Assembly: GCF_009183365.2 (NCBI RefSeq)
Contig: NZ_CP068230.1
Location: 4,741,001 to 4,805,000, forward strand
DNA: 64,000 bases
Reading direction: 5' to 3'
Source of the DNA: Shewanella algae
Lineage (GTDB): Bacteria > Pseudomonadota > Gammaproteobacteria > Enterobacterales > Shewanellaceae
The position numbers were made by a program, and so were the translations under genes. Below, one piece after another: positions 34,552 to 43,130 of this stretch. Below the pieces are notes generated by a model that worked only from the letters and a program-made list of their open reading frames with translations, did no database searches and was not told the DNA's origin. Each line of letters begins with the position of its first letter. Position 1 is the first letter of the stretch.

Positions 34552-35217
34552 TTATGAAACTTCGGAAATATCCAGCACAGACACTGTGCCCAAACCGTTG
34601 GCCAGCTCAGCCATCATCATGCCCTTGGCACTGACGAAATGAACCTTGCTGATTTCACCGGCGAGAAATGACTGAGCCTTCAATGCTTTTTCACCGTCGC
34701 TGGCCTGAACTTTCAATTGGTATTCCCCCGGAGGAAGCCCCAGTCCTTCGGGATCTATCTGAAAACTGACATCACCTGCCGCCTGACTGCCGAGCTCCAG
34801 GGTTTTGACGACTTCCCCGTTTTTATCGCTGATCTCCACAGTCACCGCCGAGGCGCTGTGCTCCAGATAGACTTTGCCGTCTATCACATGTTCGGCCGCG
34901 GTAAAGCTGTCTGCCGGCACCATAGCCTGCTTACCGATAAGGGAAGCCGATTGCACCAGCCCGAGGTTTTCCATCATGGTCATCTGGTTTTTCTGGTTCT
35001 GGCGCATCGCCTCGAGGCTCTCCACCTGGGAGAACTGCGCCAACTGGCCCAGATACTCACTGGCATCCAGGGGGTTGGTAGGGTCCTGGTTCTTGATCTG
35101 GGCTATCATCAACGACATAAACTCGTTCTTCAGCGAAGCGGGATCATTGCCGTTGGCACGGATGGCATCTGTCTTCTGGCCATCTTCGCGGGTATTGACG
35201 TTCTGTACCTGTTGCAT
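34552..35217 (-). CDS. flgD: Lateral flagellar hook cap protein FlgD
   Basis: 221 residues. NEFMSLMIAQIKNQDPTNPLDASEYLGQLAQFSQVESLE is the FlgD scaffold region, followed by the tudor-like and FnIII-like C-terminal part (ISDKNGEVVKTLELGSQAAG). It caps the growing hook and is not kept in the finished organelle. Confidence 0.96.
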   Translation of the reverse strand: MQQVQNVNTREDGQKTDAIRANGNDPASLKNEFMSLMIAQIKNQDPTNPLDASEYLGQLAQFSQVESLEAMRQNQKNQMTMMENLGLVQSASLIGKQAMVPADSFTAAEHVIDGKVYLEHSASAVTVEISDKNGEVVKTLELGSQAAGDVSFQIDPEGLGLPPGEYQLKVQASDGEKALKAQSFLAGEISKVHFVSAKGMMMAELANGLGTVSVLDISEVS

Positions 35218-35228
35218 CCTCTATTCCC

Positions 35229-35639
35229 TTATTTACCCAGAGCCAGGAGTCCCTGCTGCATGGAGCGGGCGCGGTTCATCACTTCGACACTGGTTTCAAA
35301 AGCGCGGCTGGCGGCCATCATGTCGGCCATCTCTTCCACTGTGTTGACATTGGAATAGGTCACATAGCCATCGGCGTTGGCCAGCGGGTGGCCGGGTTCA
35401 TAACGGGTTTCCAACGGTGCATCGGACTGCACCAGGGCCTTGATCTGCACCTTGGCACTGACGCTGTTGTTTTGTTGCTGATAGAGGGTGGAAAATACCG
35501 GTTTTATCGCCCGGTAGGCGCTATCACTGGACTCGGCAGCCACACCTGCGTTGGCCAGGTTACTGGCGATCGCGTTCAGTCTCAGGGTCTGCACCGTCAT
35601 GCCACTGCCGGCAACCTGATATATCTCTACAAATGACAC
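35229..35639 (-). CDS. flgC: Lateral flagellar rod protein FlgC
   Basis: 136 residues with AGSGMTVQTLRLNAIASNLANAG at the start, GYVTYSNVNTVEEMADMMAASRAFETSVEV at the end, typical for FlgC. It is a proximal rod subunit. The spacing to flgB is two bases. Confidence 0.96.
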   Translation of the reverse strand: MSFVEIYQVAGSGMTVQTLRLNAIASNLANAGVAAESSDSAYRAIKPVFSTLYQQQNNSVSAKVQIKALVQSDAPLETRYEPGHPLANADGYVTYSNVNTVEEMADMMAASRAFETSVEVMNRARSMQQGLLALGK

Positions 35640-35641
35640 GA

Positions 35642-35992
35642 TTACTTCCCTTCGATAGCGGCCTTCAGGCCTTGGATTTTCATGTTGAGAAAGGTCAGGC
35701 TGGTCTGAAAGTCCATGGCATTTTGTGAAAAACGCGCCTGCTCCTGCCCCAGTTCAACCGTGCTGTTATCGGCACTGGACTGATAAGGTACCCGATACCC
35801 CACTGTATACTGCCCTCCAAAAGGGATGCCGGCATCCAGCTGCGCCATCAGAGCACCAAAGTCCAGATCTCTGGCCTGGTAGCCGGGTGTTTCGGCGTTG
35901 GCCAGGTTTCCGGCCAGCACCTTGCTGCGCTCAACCCTGAAATCCAATAATTGAGGATGCAGACCCAATGCCGCATCGAGCTTGATAGCCAT
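35642..35992 (-). CDS. flgB: Lateral flagellar rod protein FlgB
   Basis: 116 residues from ATG 35992 (MAIKLDAALGLHPQLLDFRV...NLANAETPGYQARDLDF), with AGGAG six bases upstream. The longer frame to 36073 begins upstream of the sigma54 promoter found here, so it cannot be the start of this transcript's first gene. First gene of the flgBCDEFGHIJKL operon and a proximal rod subunit. Confidence 0.94.
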   Translation of the reverse strand: MAIKLDAALGLHPQLLDFRVERSKVLAGNLANAETPGYQARDLDFGALMAQLDAGIPFGGQYTVGYRVPYQSSADNSTVELGQEQARFSQNAMDFQTSLTFLNMKIQGLKAAIEGK

Positions 35993-36033
35993 GGTTTCTC
36001 CTAGTAAGGTATCCATAGGTTTTCGCTCCTTGT

Positions 36034-36050
36034 AACAAATACCATGCCAA
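36034..36050 (-). promoter_or_regulatory. Sigma54 (-24/-12) promoter of the lateral flgB operon
   Basis: The minus strand reads TTGGCATGGTATTTGTT, close to the RpoN consensus TTGGCACG-N4-TTGC; GG and the -12 G are exactly ten bases apart. It lies about 30 bases before the expected transcript start region of flgB. LafK is the likely activator. Confidence 0.75.
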
Positions 36051-36072
36051 TAGTTTTTATCCTTAAAATACA

Positions 36073-36819
36073 ATGACTAACAAGCCAACCATCAATAATT
36101 GCGGAACCCTGATTTCCCCTTTTGCCTTGCTGCTTTTGCTGTTGTTTCCGCTGCATCCGTTGCCGGCGGCCGCCTCGGCCAACCAGGTCGAGCAAGCGGC
36201 CAGACAATATCTGCAGCAGCAACTGCAGCAGTTTGCTGCGGCGCAACAGATGAAACCGCTTCAAAGCAAGATTCGAATGACACTGCCATCTGGGGTCAAG
36301 CGCCTGGCCGACTGCCCGCAAAAGCCGGACATCAGCCTGGCCAACCCTTCGGCGCCGCTCTGGGGACGGGTATCTTTGGAGGTGCGTTGTCCGGCGGCCG
36401 ACTGGCGTTTCTTTCTACGGGCCAGGGTCGAAGCCAAGGCCCAATTGCCTGTGCTAACACAAACCCTGCACAGAGGCAGCATAATCGACGCGCAGAACAT
36501 AGAGTGGCGCTGGCTGGAGTTGCAGGCCAGTGACAGAGACATTGTCAGCAGCCAACGCGATCTCATAGGCAAACAGGTGGCGCGCAGGATCCGCGCAGGT
36601 GAAGCCATCTTGCTGCGCCAGCTGAGCCAGAGTGATTGGGTGCGTGCCGGTGAACAGGTGATCATCCAGGTCAGCCAGGAGGGTTTTGAAGCTCAAATGC
36701 CGGGTACCGCGCTGGAAAGTGCCTCCCGGGGAGAAGTGATTAGGGTGCGAAACTTAAGCTCGCAGAAGGTCATCAAGGCCTACCCGATAGCGCAGGGCAT
36801 AGTCACACCACAAAAGTAA
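36073..36819 (+). CDS. flgA: Lateral flagellar P-ring chaperone FlgA
   Basis: 248 residues: hydrophobic signal peptide (about 1-34), then a periplasmic domain and a C-terminal SAF/FlgA domain (QTLHRGSIIDAQNIEW, DLIGKQVARRIRAGEAI, SRGEVIRVRNLSSQKVIKA). It assists P-ring assembly. It is divergent from flgB, 80 bases apart, and heads the flgAMN group. Confidence 0.94.
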   Translation: MTNKPTINNCGTLISPFALLLLLLFPLHPLPAAASANQVEQAARQYLQQQLQQFAAAQQMKPLQSKIRMTLPSGVKRLADCPQKPDISLANPSAPLWGRVSLEVRCPAADWRFFLRARVEAKAQLPVLTQTLHRGSIIDAQNIEWRWLELQASDRDIVSSQRDLIGKQVARRIRAGEAILLRQLSQSDWVRAGEQVIIQVSQEGFEAQMPGTALESASRGEVIRVRNLSSQKVIKAYPIAQGIVTPQK

Positions 36820-36896
36820 TTACATCACAAAAATAATTTTATTTTTTACGGATCCGGTCGCCTTTACTCACTAGAGCACATTATTTCGGGGGTTCA

Positions 36897-37181
36897 ATGG
36901 AAATCACTCAGCGTCTGCATGCGGTTGTCAGCGACAGCGGCGTCACCGCAGCGAATCGGCGTCAACGCCAGGAAACCACGGTATCCGCAGCCCAGCAGGA
37001 TAAGGTCAGCCCTGAGTATCACTGGCTGAATCAGGCCCAGACTCAACTGGCTCAGGAGAGCGAGGTAGATCAACTCAAGGTGGCCAGCTTGCGTCAGGCA
37101 CTGCAACAGGGCAATTTTGAACTGGATGTCGAGGCCATGGCCAAAGCGATGCTGCAGCAGCACGGGAAACAGGACAAGTAA
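36897..37181 (+). CDS. flgM: Lateral anti-sigma28 factor FlgM
   Basis: 94 residues, polar and poorly structured in the first half, with the sigma-binding C-terminal helices (EVDQLKVASLRQALQQGNFELDVEAMAKAML) characteristic of FlgM. It should bind LafS and be exported after hook completion. It lies 77 bases after flgA and may have its own promoter. Confidence 0.92.
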   Translation: MEITQRLHAVVSDSGVTAANRRQRQETTVSAAQQDKVSPEYHWLNQAQTQLAQESEVDQLKVASLRQALQQGNFELDVEAMAKAMLQQHGKQDK

Positions 37182-37188
37182 GCCATCC

Positions 37189-37641
37189 ATGAGCAATAAA
37201 CGCGAAGCACTGCAAAGTCTGGTCGCCGGGATCCGCCAGGACATACTGGACTACCGGGAGTTAAAGAAGCTGCTGCAACAGCAGCGCCAGTTGATGCTGC
37301 GCCATGACAATCAAGGGCTTATCCAGCATAACCAGCAGCAGGATCAGTTAGTTGCCAAGTTACAGCACAATTCGCTGCAGCGCGCCGCACATCTGGCACA
37401 AATAGGTGTCAGCAATGATCATCAGGGCATACGCCAACTGCAGAGTAAACTGCCCGAGCAGGCAGCTCACAAACTGGAACAACTGTGGCAGCAACTGCTG
37501 CAACAGGCCAGAGAGAGCCAGAGACTCAACGAGCTCAACGGCCAACTGCTGGTGCGCCAACAGGAGATCATCCGCGGCATTCTGGGGCTGGGAAATGCCG
37601 ATGAGTACCCACAGAATCTCGCCTCACCTCAGTTTCCCTGA
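37189..37641 (+). CDS. flgN: Lateral flagellar chaperone FlgN
   Basis: 150 residues from ATG 37189, seven bases after flgM, with a long helical structure (DILDYRELKKLLQQQRQLML; Gln-rich). FlgN proteins guide FlgK and FlgL to the export gate. Identity is weak by sequence but strong by position after flgM. The 3' end overlaps fliJ, on the other strand, by 18 bases. Confidence 0.85.
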   Translation: MSNKREALQSLVAGIRQDILDYRELKKLLQQQRQLMLRHDNQGLIQHNQQQDQLVAKLQHNSLQRAAHLAQIGVSNDHQGIRQLQSKLPEQAAHKLEQLWQQLLQQARESQRLNELNGQLLVRQQEIIRGILGLGNADEYPQNLASPQFP

Positions 37642-38055
37642 AGCCTTAAGCCGCGCCGTACTGCCGCCCGCCAACTCATCAAGCTGAAACTGCTCCTGCT
37701 GCTCTAGCCGTCGTCGCTGTCGCTGTTGCTGCTGCCCGTCAAACCAATTCACCCGCTGATAACGCCCCAACTGCTGCAGCCATAAGCCCTGCAGCCTTTG
37801 TTGTTCATTGCCGAGCAACTGCTGCTGAGTATTGAGACTCTGCTTCAATGGTTGCAGCCTTTGCAGCAAGGCCTGACTGTTGCAAAGCCCCACTATTGAG
37901 CCCTGACGAAACTGGCTGTAATGGGACTCCAGTAACGCCACCTGCTGCTGTTGCCCCTGTACCTGGGCCTGACGTTGCTGCAGCGCCTGTTTTTGCTCCG
38001 CCAACTCGCTGAGCTTACGCTGCTCAAGATGGCTCAGGCGTTGCAACAGTTTCAT
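37624..38055 (-). CDS. fliJ: Lateral flagellar export protein FliJ
   Basis: 143 residues, nearly all predicted coiled coil, with an extreme Gln content (QLLGNEQQRLQGLWLQQLG). This is the FliJ pattern: a central stalk of the FliI ATPase ring. It overlaps fliI by four bases and is last in the motY-lafK-fliEFGHIJ operon. Confidence 0.88.
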   Translation of the reverse strand: MKLLQRLSHLEQRKLSELAEQKQALQQRQAQVQGQQQQVALLESHYSQFRQGSIVGLCNSQALLQRLQPLKQSLNTQQQLLGNEQQRLQGLWLQQLGRYQRVNWFDGQQQQRQRRRLEQQEQFQLDELAGGSTARLKASGKLR

Positions 38056-39377
38056 GACTCACCTCGCAGTGCGCGGGTCAGCGATTGCAGTTGTTGTTGG
38101 CTGCCCGAAAGGTCAACCGCCTCGTCTGTGGTTTGGGTCAGGTAGTCGGCAATCCTCGGGTAATGGCTCACGGCGGCATCCAACTCGGGATCCTGCCCCG
38201 GTTGATAACCGCCCAACGGCAAGAGCTCACGTACTTCCTGATAACGCGCCAACATACGCCGAACCAGTGCCATCTCCTGCTGTTGTTCCTTGGGGGCAAT
38301 CTGCAGCGCCAAACGACTGATAGAGGCTCCCAAATCCAGTGCCGGGAAATGCCCGGCCTCAGCCAAGCGGCGGCTCAGGAAGAAGTGACCATCCAGTATC
38401 GCCTTGGCCGCATCGGCGATGGGATCCTGCGTATCTTCCCCTTCGGTCAGCACAGTGTAAAACGCCGTCAGGGTTCCCTGTGGATGAGTGCCGTTGCCCG
38501 CCATCTCCACCAATGAAGGCAGTTGGGCGAAGGCCGAAGGCGGATAGCCTTTGGTGGCCGGCGGTTCCCCCAGACTCAGGGCTATCTCCCGCTGTGCCTG
38601 GGCGTAACGTGTCAGTGAATCCACCAGTAGCAACACCCTATGGCCCTCGTCGCGAAAGCCACAGGCTATCTGGTGACACAGGCGCATGGCTCTGAGGCGC
38701 ATCAAGGGGGAAGTATCTGCCGGAGCGGCAACCACCACGGCGCGGCGGCGCCCCTCTTCGCCCAAGGCCTGCTCGATAAACTCGCGCACCTCACGGCCGC
38801 GCTCGCCGATGAGCCCTACCACCACGCGGTCGGCCTCGGTGAAGCGGGTCATCATCCCCAGCAGTACACTCTTGCCCACCCCGGGACCGGCAAACAAGCC
38901 TACCCTTTGACCGCAGCCAACCGGCAGCAAGCCGTTGACGGCTCTGACCCCTACATCAAGAATGCGGGTAATGGGTTGCCGGGCAAGAGGATTGGGCACC
39001 TGAGTGACCGGGCGACAAAACTGCACGCCACTCAGCGGCCCGAGCTGATCCAGCGGCTGGCCAAGGCCGTCGAGTACCCGGCCGAGCAGGCCGGCACCCA
39101 AAGGGATCTTATGGGTCTCTGTCTGGGGAATGACCCGGGCGCCAGGGCTCAGCCCCTGGGTGTCTGTGATAGGCATCAGGCAGAGGATCCCCTGATGGAA
39201 CCCCACCACCTCGGCCTCGACATAGGCGCCATCGCGCCGCTCCACCATGGCGCGATCGCCAATCCCCAGGTTGCAGCCGACCGCCTCCAGCAACAGGCCA
39301 CTCACGCGGGTCAGGCGTCCGTATATCTGGGCTACCGGTACCCGGGGCCAGTTTCCGGCCAGGACATTAGTCTTCAT
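38052..39377 (-). CDS. fliI: Lateral flagellar export ATPase FliI
   Basis: 441 residues, homologous to F1-beta: Walker A GPGVGKS (about 164-170), catalytic region VVVGLIGERGREVREFIEQ, and LLLVDSLTRYAQAQREIALS, GEPPATKGYPPSAFAQLP. It energises protein export through the FlhA/FlhB gate together with FliH and FliJ. It overlaps fliH by eleven bases. Confidence 0.97.
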   Translation of the reverse strand: MKTNVLAGNWPRVPVAQIYGRLTRVSGLLLEAVGCNLGIGDRAMVERRDGAYVEAEVVGFHQGILCLMPITDTQGLSPGARVIPQTETHKIPLGAGLLGRVLDGLGQPLDQLGPLSGVQFCRPVTQVPNPLARQPITRILDVGVRAVNGLLPVGCGQRVGLFAGPGVGKSVLLGMMTRFTEADRVVVGLIGERGREVREFIEQALGEEGRRRAVVVAAPADTSPLMRLRAMRLCHQIACGFRDEGHRVLLLVDSLTRYAQAQREIALSLGEPPATKGYPPSAFAQLPSLVEMAGNGTHPQGTLTAFYTVLTEGEDTQDPIADAAKAILDGHFFLSRRLAEAGHFPALDLGASISRLALQIAPKEQQQEMALVRRMLARYQEVRELLPLGGYQPGQDPELDAAVSHYPRIADYLTQTTDEAVDLSGSQQQLQSLTRALRGES

Positions 39378-40095
39378 TGCTGGCGACTGTGGCCTCGGCT
39401 TCTGGAATCAGGTCGTCGTTCAAATGAGCTTCAACCTGATCCATACAGTTGTTGAGGCGGGTTTCCATGGAAGCATCGGCATCGCACTGATCACAAACCA
39501 CCCGGCAACTGCCCTGGCTCAGGCTGTCGTCGGCCACCAGGTGCCAGTCAGCCACCTTGTCGGCCGCCAGATGCTGTAGCTGTTTGATGGTTGAGGGTTC
39601 CAGGTGGATCTTGATATCGCTGGCATCCTTGGGCAGTGCCTGCAGGGTTTCTTCAACCAGGGCAATGATCTGCAGTGGCTGCAGCGACAACTCGCAGCGG
39701 ATCACCTGCTGTGCCACCCTTCTGACCAGGTCGACAATCAACTGCTGTTGCGCCTGGATCTGCTCGGCGTGGCTCTCGGCGAGCAACTGCTGCAATGCCG
39801 TCATGGGCGTCAATAGCTGATTCAACTGCTCATCTATCTGTGCCAACCCCTGGCTGCGCCCCTGCTCCAGCCCATCCCGCAGCCCGGATTCCTGACCCGC
39901 TTGGCGCCCCTCGGTTTCGCCCTGAGTCTTGCCGGCTTCAAAGCCCTGTTCCCAGCCTTCCTGATAGCCCCGCTCCAACGCTTGCTGGAAGTCTTGCCAG
40001 TTGCCTTGTTCAGGACTCTCCCCTTCCAGGGGAGCAAATTGATAACGGCGCACCTGAGATGCACCTATGCGCCAAAGGCGACTATCTGCACCCAT
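39367..40095 (-). CDS. fliH: Lateral flagellar export regulator FliH
   Basis: 242 residues. A segment of glycine-spaced repeats (GYQEGWEQGFEAGKTQGETE and following) gives the GxxxG helix typical of FliH; the C-terminal half resembles V-ATPase E subunit. It restrains and positions FliI at the C-ring. The start overlaps the fliG stop (TAATG). Confidence 0.93.
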   Translation of the reverse strand: MGADSRLWRIGASQVRRYQFAPLEGESPEQGNWQDFQQALERGYQEGWEQGFEAGKTQGETEGRQAGQESGLRDGLEQGRSQGLAQIDEQLNQLLTPMTALQQLLAESHAEQIQAQQQLIVDLVRRVAQQVIRCELSLQPLQIIALVEETLQALPKDASDIKIHLEPSTIKQLQHLAADKVADWHLVADDSLSQGSCRVVCDQCDADASMETRLNNCMDQVEAHLNDDLIPEAEATVASNED

Positions 40096-41099
40096 TATTC
40101 AACCACCTGTTCTTCAAACAGTTGCAGCTCGATTTCGCCGTTCTGCATCATCTCTTTGGCCGTTTCCATAATGTTGCGTCGCGCCTCATTGGCCATGCTC
40201 AGCGGCACAGCGCCCAAGGCCTCGGCCTGGGTCTCAATGGCGGAAGACATACGCTTGGGCAGGGCGTTTAGCAGAGTGCGTTTCAGTTCGCCATCAATAC
40301 CCTTGAGTGCCAGTGCCAGCGACTCGGCTTCGACCGCCCCGAGGATTTCCTGCAGGGTTTCCGGCTTCTGACGGCCCAGGATGATAAAGTCGAACATGTT
40401 TTCGGTAACATCATTGGCCAGATGCTTGTCCTGCAAGCGTATCATCTGCATCAGATGTTCACGGTCACCATCGAAGCGGTTGAGAATGTCGGCCACCTGA
40501 CGCACGCCGGACACCTGGGTATGGCTTTTCTCCATCGCCATCACCATGCAGCGCTCCACCAGTTGCCGCAGCTCTTCCACCACATCCCGATCCAGCTCGC
40601 CGAGGCGGGCTATGCGTACCAGCACTTCGTCCTGGTTGTCTCCCGGCAGATGTTGTAATACCTGAGCGGCAATTTCCGGTGGCAAGAGTCCCAACATAAT
40701 GGCCTGCAGCTGCACATGTTCGTGCTGCAGCTCCCGCGCCAACAGCTTGGCATCGACCCACTCCAGCCGCTTCACCAACATCTTGACCTCATCGCCATAG
40801 ATGCTGTCGATAAGCCCCTTGGCGACTCTGTCACCCAGTGCCAAATCCAGGGTTTTCTGGAGATAGGCTCTCGATGCCCGGGCGATACCTGCCTGCTCTT
40901 TGTAGCGGTTGAAGAAGCGATCCAGTACAGATTCCGCTTCCTGCTGGGTCACCGAAGACAGGCGTGCCATCTTGTAACTCAGTTGTTCCACATCCTGGCG
41001 GTCGAGGTGCGCCATGACCTGAGAGGCACCTTCCTCACCCATACACAAGAGCAACATGGCCGCCTGCTCAAGATTGTCCAGAGTCGTTTGTTCAGTCAC
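40095..41099 (-). CDS. fliG: Lateral flagellar motor switch protein FliG
   Basis: 334 residues with all three FliG domains: N-terminal FliF-binding (AAMLLLCMGEEGASQVMAHL), middle (EHVQLQAIMLGLLPPEIAAQVLQHL) and C-terminal torque domain (VTENMFDFIILGR, LLNALPKRMSSAIE). It transmits stator force to the rotor. It overlaps fliF by eight bases. Confidence 0.97.
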   Translation of the reverse strand: MTEQTTLDNLEQAAMLLLCMGEEGASQVMAHLDRQDVEQLSYKMARLSSVTQQEAESVLDRFFNRYKEQAGIARASRAYLQKTLDLALGDRVAKGLIDSIYGDEVKMLVKRLEWVDAKLLARELQHEHVQLQAIMLGLLPPEIAAQVLQHLPGDNQDEVLVRIARLGELDRDVVEELRQLVERCMVMAMEKSHTQVSGVRQVADILNRFDGDREHLMQMIRLQDKHLANDVTENMFDFIILGRQKPETLQEILGAVEAESLALALKGIDGELKRTLLNALPKRMSSAIETQAEALGAVPLSMANEARRNIMETAKEMMQNGEIELQLFEEQVVE

Positions 41100-42759
41100 G
41101 ATTTTTGTCCTTCATCCAATGGCTGATCACTTCGGCGACTCTGGCGGGTTCTTCCGTTGCCAGCAGTCCCAGGTGCTGCATTTTCACCGTCAGTGGCGAG
41201 CCGGGCGGTGGCAGATTCGACTGCGGCAAGGCCTTGCTGTCCTCAGCCTGCAATGCCAGCTGAGGCGGCTCAATGGCTTGTGTCAGGGGCTCGGCTTCCA
41301 GTGCCATTTCAGCGGCTTTGTCACCGGCCTTGTTGCCAGAGTGTCTTGAGCCTGAATCACCGCGGGTCAGGTGCTGAACCAGGGGGCGCAACACGAACAG
41401 AATAAGCAGTAAGGCCAATAGAGTGCCTATGCCATATTTCAGGTATTCACGCAGATGCTCGTTCTGCCACCAGGGCAAAGCTTCTATCACGGGCTTTTCC
41501 GGCACCACGAAGTCAAAACTGTTGATATTGATCTGATCGCCACGAGCCTCGGAAAAACCTATGGCGTCTTTAACCATGTCGCTTATCTGCTGCAACTGCT
41601 GCGGTTGCCAGCCTTCTTTGCCTGCCGCCTGTTGGTTCAACAGGATGGCTACCGACAGCCCTTCCAGCTGCATCTGTTGGAATTTGGTGTGCCGCACCGA
41701 GCGCCCAACTTCGTATGAGCGGGTTTCCTGTTGCCGCAGACTGCTTTCCTGATTGTCCTCTTTCTTGCCCTTCTTGCCGGACACAGGCTTGTTGCTCAGA
41801 GCGCCGGGGATCCCCAAGGCCAGGTTGCCGTTGGTTTGGTCTTTGTTGAGCGTTTCCTGAGTCATCACAGGATTGGGATCCACAGACTCGCGGGTTTCCT
41901 CTATCTGGTTAAAGTTCACCCTGGCGACCAGCTGCACCTGATAATTGTCCCGCCCCAGAATCGGATTCAACATGGATTCGGCGCGGGCGATCAGGTTGTT
42001 TTCCAGCTCATGGGTATACTTGAGCTGCTTGCTGCGGGATTGGCTGATGTCCTGGCCGGAGGCCATATCGGCATTCAGGTAGTTGCCGGCCTGGTCGACT
42101 ATCTGCACCTGTGCCGGGGTCATGCCGGTAATGCTGCCGGAAACCAGGTTGGCAATAGCGCTGACCTGTGACTCATCCAAACGCGCCCCGGAATAGAGTT
42201 CCAACAACACAGAAGCGGTCGGCTTTTCCGGCTCGGCACGGATGAACAGGGTTCGCTTGGGAATCGCCAGATGCACTCTGGCATAACGTACGGCTTCGAG
42301 CGCCATTATGGTGCGCGCCAGTTCCCCTTCCAAACCATGAAGATAGCGGGCATGCTCCATAAACTGGCTGGTACCTATGGGCGCCTTGGCCAGGTTTTCC
42401 AGTCCTTCCGGCAGTTGAGCTTGTACTCCTTTGGCCGCCAGCAGGAGCCGCGCCGAACTCAACTTGTTTTCCGCCACCAGGATCTGTCCCGAATTGGCTT
42501 CCAGGCGATAGTCAATGCCTTCACCCTCAAGCACTTCAATGATCTGGCTGCTGTCGACCTTTTCCTTGAGCCCGTACAAGGGCCGATATCCCTGGCTACC
42601 ACTCCAGAGGAACAACACCAGCACACAGGCCACTGCCGAGGCCAGTATGGCCAGCAACAGCATTTGGTTTACATGGGATAGCTTCCCCTTGATCGCTTCC
42701 AGCATGGGCTTCTGTCCGGCGGCAGACGGTTTTGCCGGTAGAGCTAAACTCGTTGACAT
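41092..42759 (-). CDS. fliF: Lateral flagellar MS-ring protein FliF
   Basis: 555 residues with two membrane helices (MLLLAILASAVACVLVLFLW; YGIGTLLALLLILFVLRPLV), ring-building periplasmic domains (GIDYRLEANSGQILV; YARVHLAIPKRTLFI) and a cytosolic C-terminal tail for FliG. It forms the inner-membrane base of the organelle. Nine bases separate it from fliE. Confidence 0.97.
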   Translation of the reverse strand: MSTSLALPAKPSAAGQKPMLEAIKGKLSHVNQMLLLAILASAVACVLVLFLWSGSQGYRPLYGLKEKVDSSQIIEVLEGEGIDYRLEANSGQILVAENKLSSARLLLAAKGVQAQLPEGLENLAKAPIGTSQFMEHARYLHGLEGELARTIMALEAVRYARVHLAIPKRTLFIRAEPEKPTASVLLELYSGARLDESQVSAIANLVSGSITGMTPAQVQIVDQAGNYLNADMASGQDISQSRSKQLKYTHELENNLIARAESMLNPILGRDNYQVQLVARVNFNQIEETRESVDPNPVMTQETLNKDQTNGNLALGIPGALSNKPVSGKKGKKEDNQESSLRQQETRSYEVGRSVRHTKFQQMQLEGLSVAILLNQQAAGKEGWQPQQLQQISDMVKDAIGFSEARGDQININSFDFVVPEKPVIEALPWWQNEHLREYLKYGIGTLLALLLILFVLRPLVQHLTRGDSGSRHSGNKAGDKAAEMALEAEPLTQAIEPPQLALQAEDSKALPQSNLPPPGSPLTVKMQHLGLLATEEPARVAEVISHWMKDKNRD

Positions 42760-42768
42760 CTATTGTCC

Positions 42769-43113
42769 TTAAATGGGCATTTTCATAACATCATCAAAGG
42801 CTTGAACAAGGCGGTTACGCACCTGCATCAAGGCCGAAAACGACAGACTGGCCTTTTGAGACGCCACCATGGCGCCCACCAGATCATCGCTCCTGCCGCT
42901 GTCGACCGCTTGGGTCAGCATTGATGATGTCAGCTGATCTTGATTGATCTCCTGCAGCTTCTGCTTCATCAGGCTGCCAAAGGAGACGACTTGGGGAGTA
43001 TGGCCATCGATGGAAGGCATGATTGCGCCCTGGGCAATCTCCTTGTGGATAGCCAGTGTTTGCTGGATATTGTTAAAACCGGCGGAAATACTATTGTTGC
43101 TCATTGCTGCCAT
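42769..43113 (-). CDS. fliE: Lateral flagellar hook-basal body protein FliE
   Basis: 114 residues with the FliE C-terminal helix (MVASQKASLSFSALMQVRNRLVQAFDDVMKMPI). It joins the MS ring to the rod. Two starts compete, ATG 43113 (MAAMSNN) and ATG 43104; the ribosome-binding site is weak for both. Only 17 bases separate it from lafK, so the two are co-transcribed. Confidence 0.93.
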   Translation of the reverse strand: MAAMSNNSISAGFNNIQQTLAIHKEIAQGAIMPSIDGHTPQVVSFGSLMKQKLQEINQDQLTSSMLTQAVDSGRSDDLVGAMVASQKASLSFSALMQVRNRLVQAFDDVMKMPI

Positions 43114-43130
43114 TCTCTGTTGTCAGCCAT

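Noticed and set aside
35642..36073. Longer FlgB start at 36073 (MYFKDKNYWHG)
   Set aside because: The extension lies in and before the sigma54 promoter and does not resemble a FlgB N-terminus.
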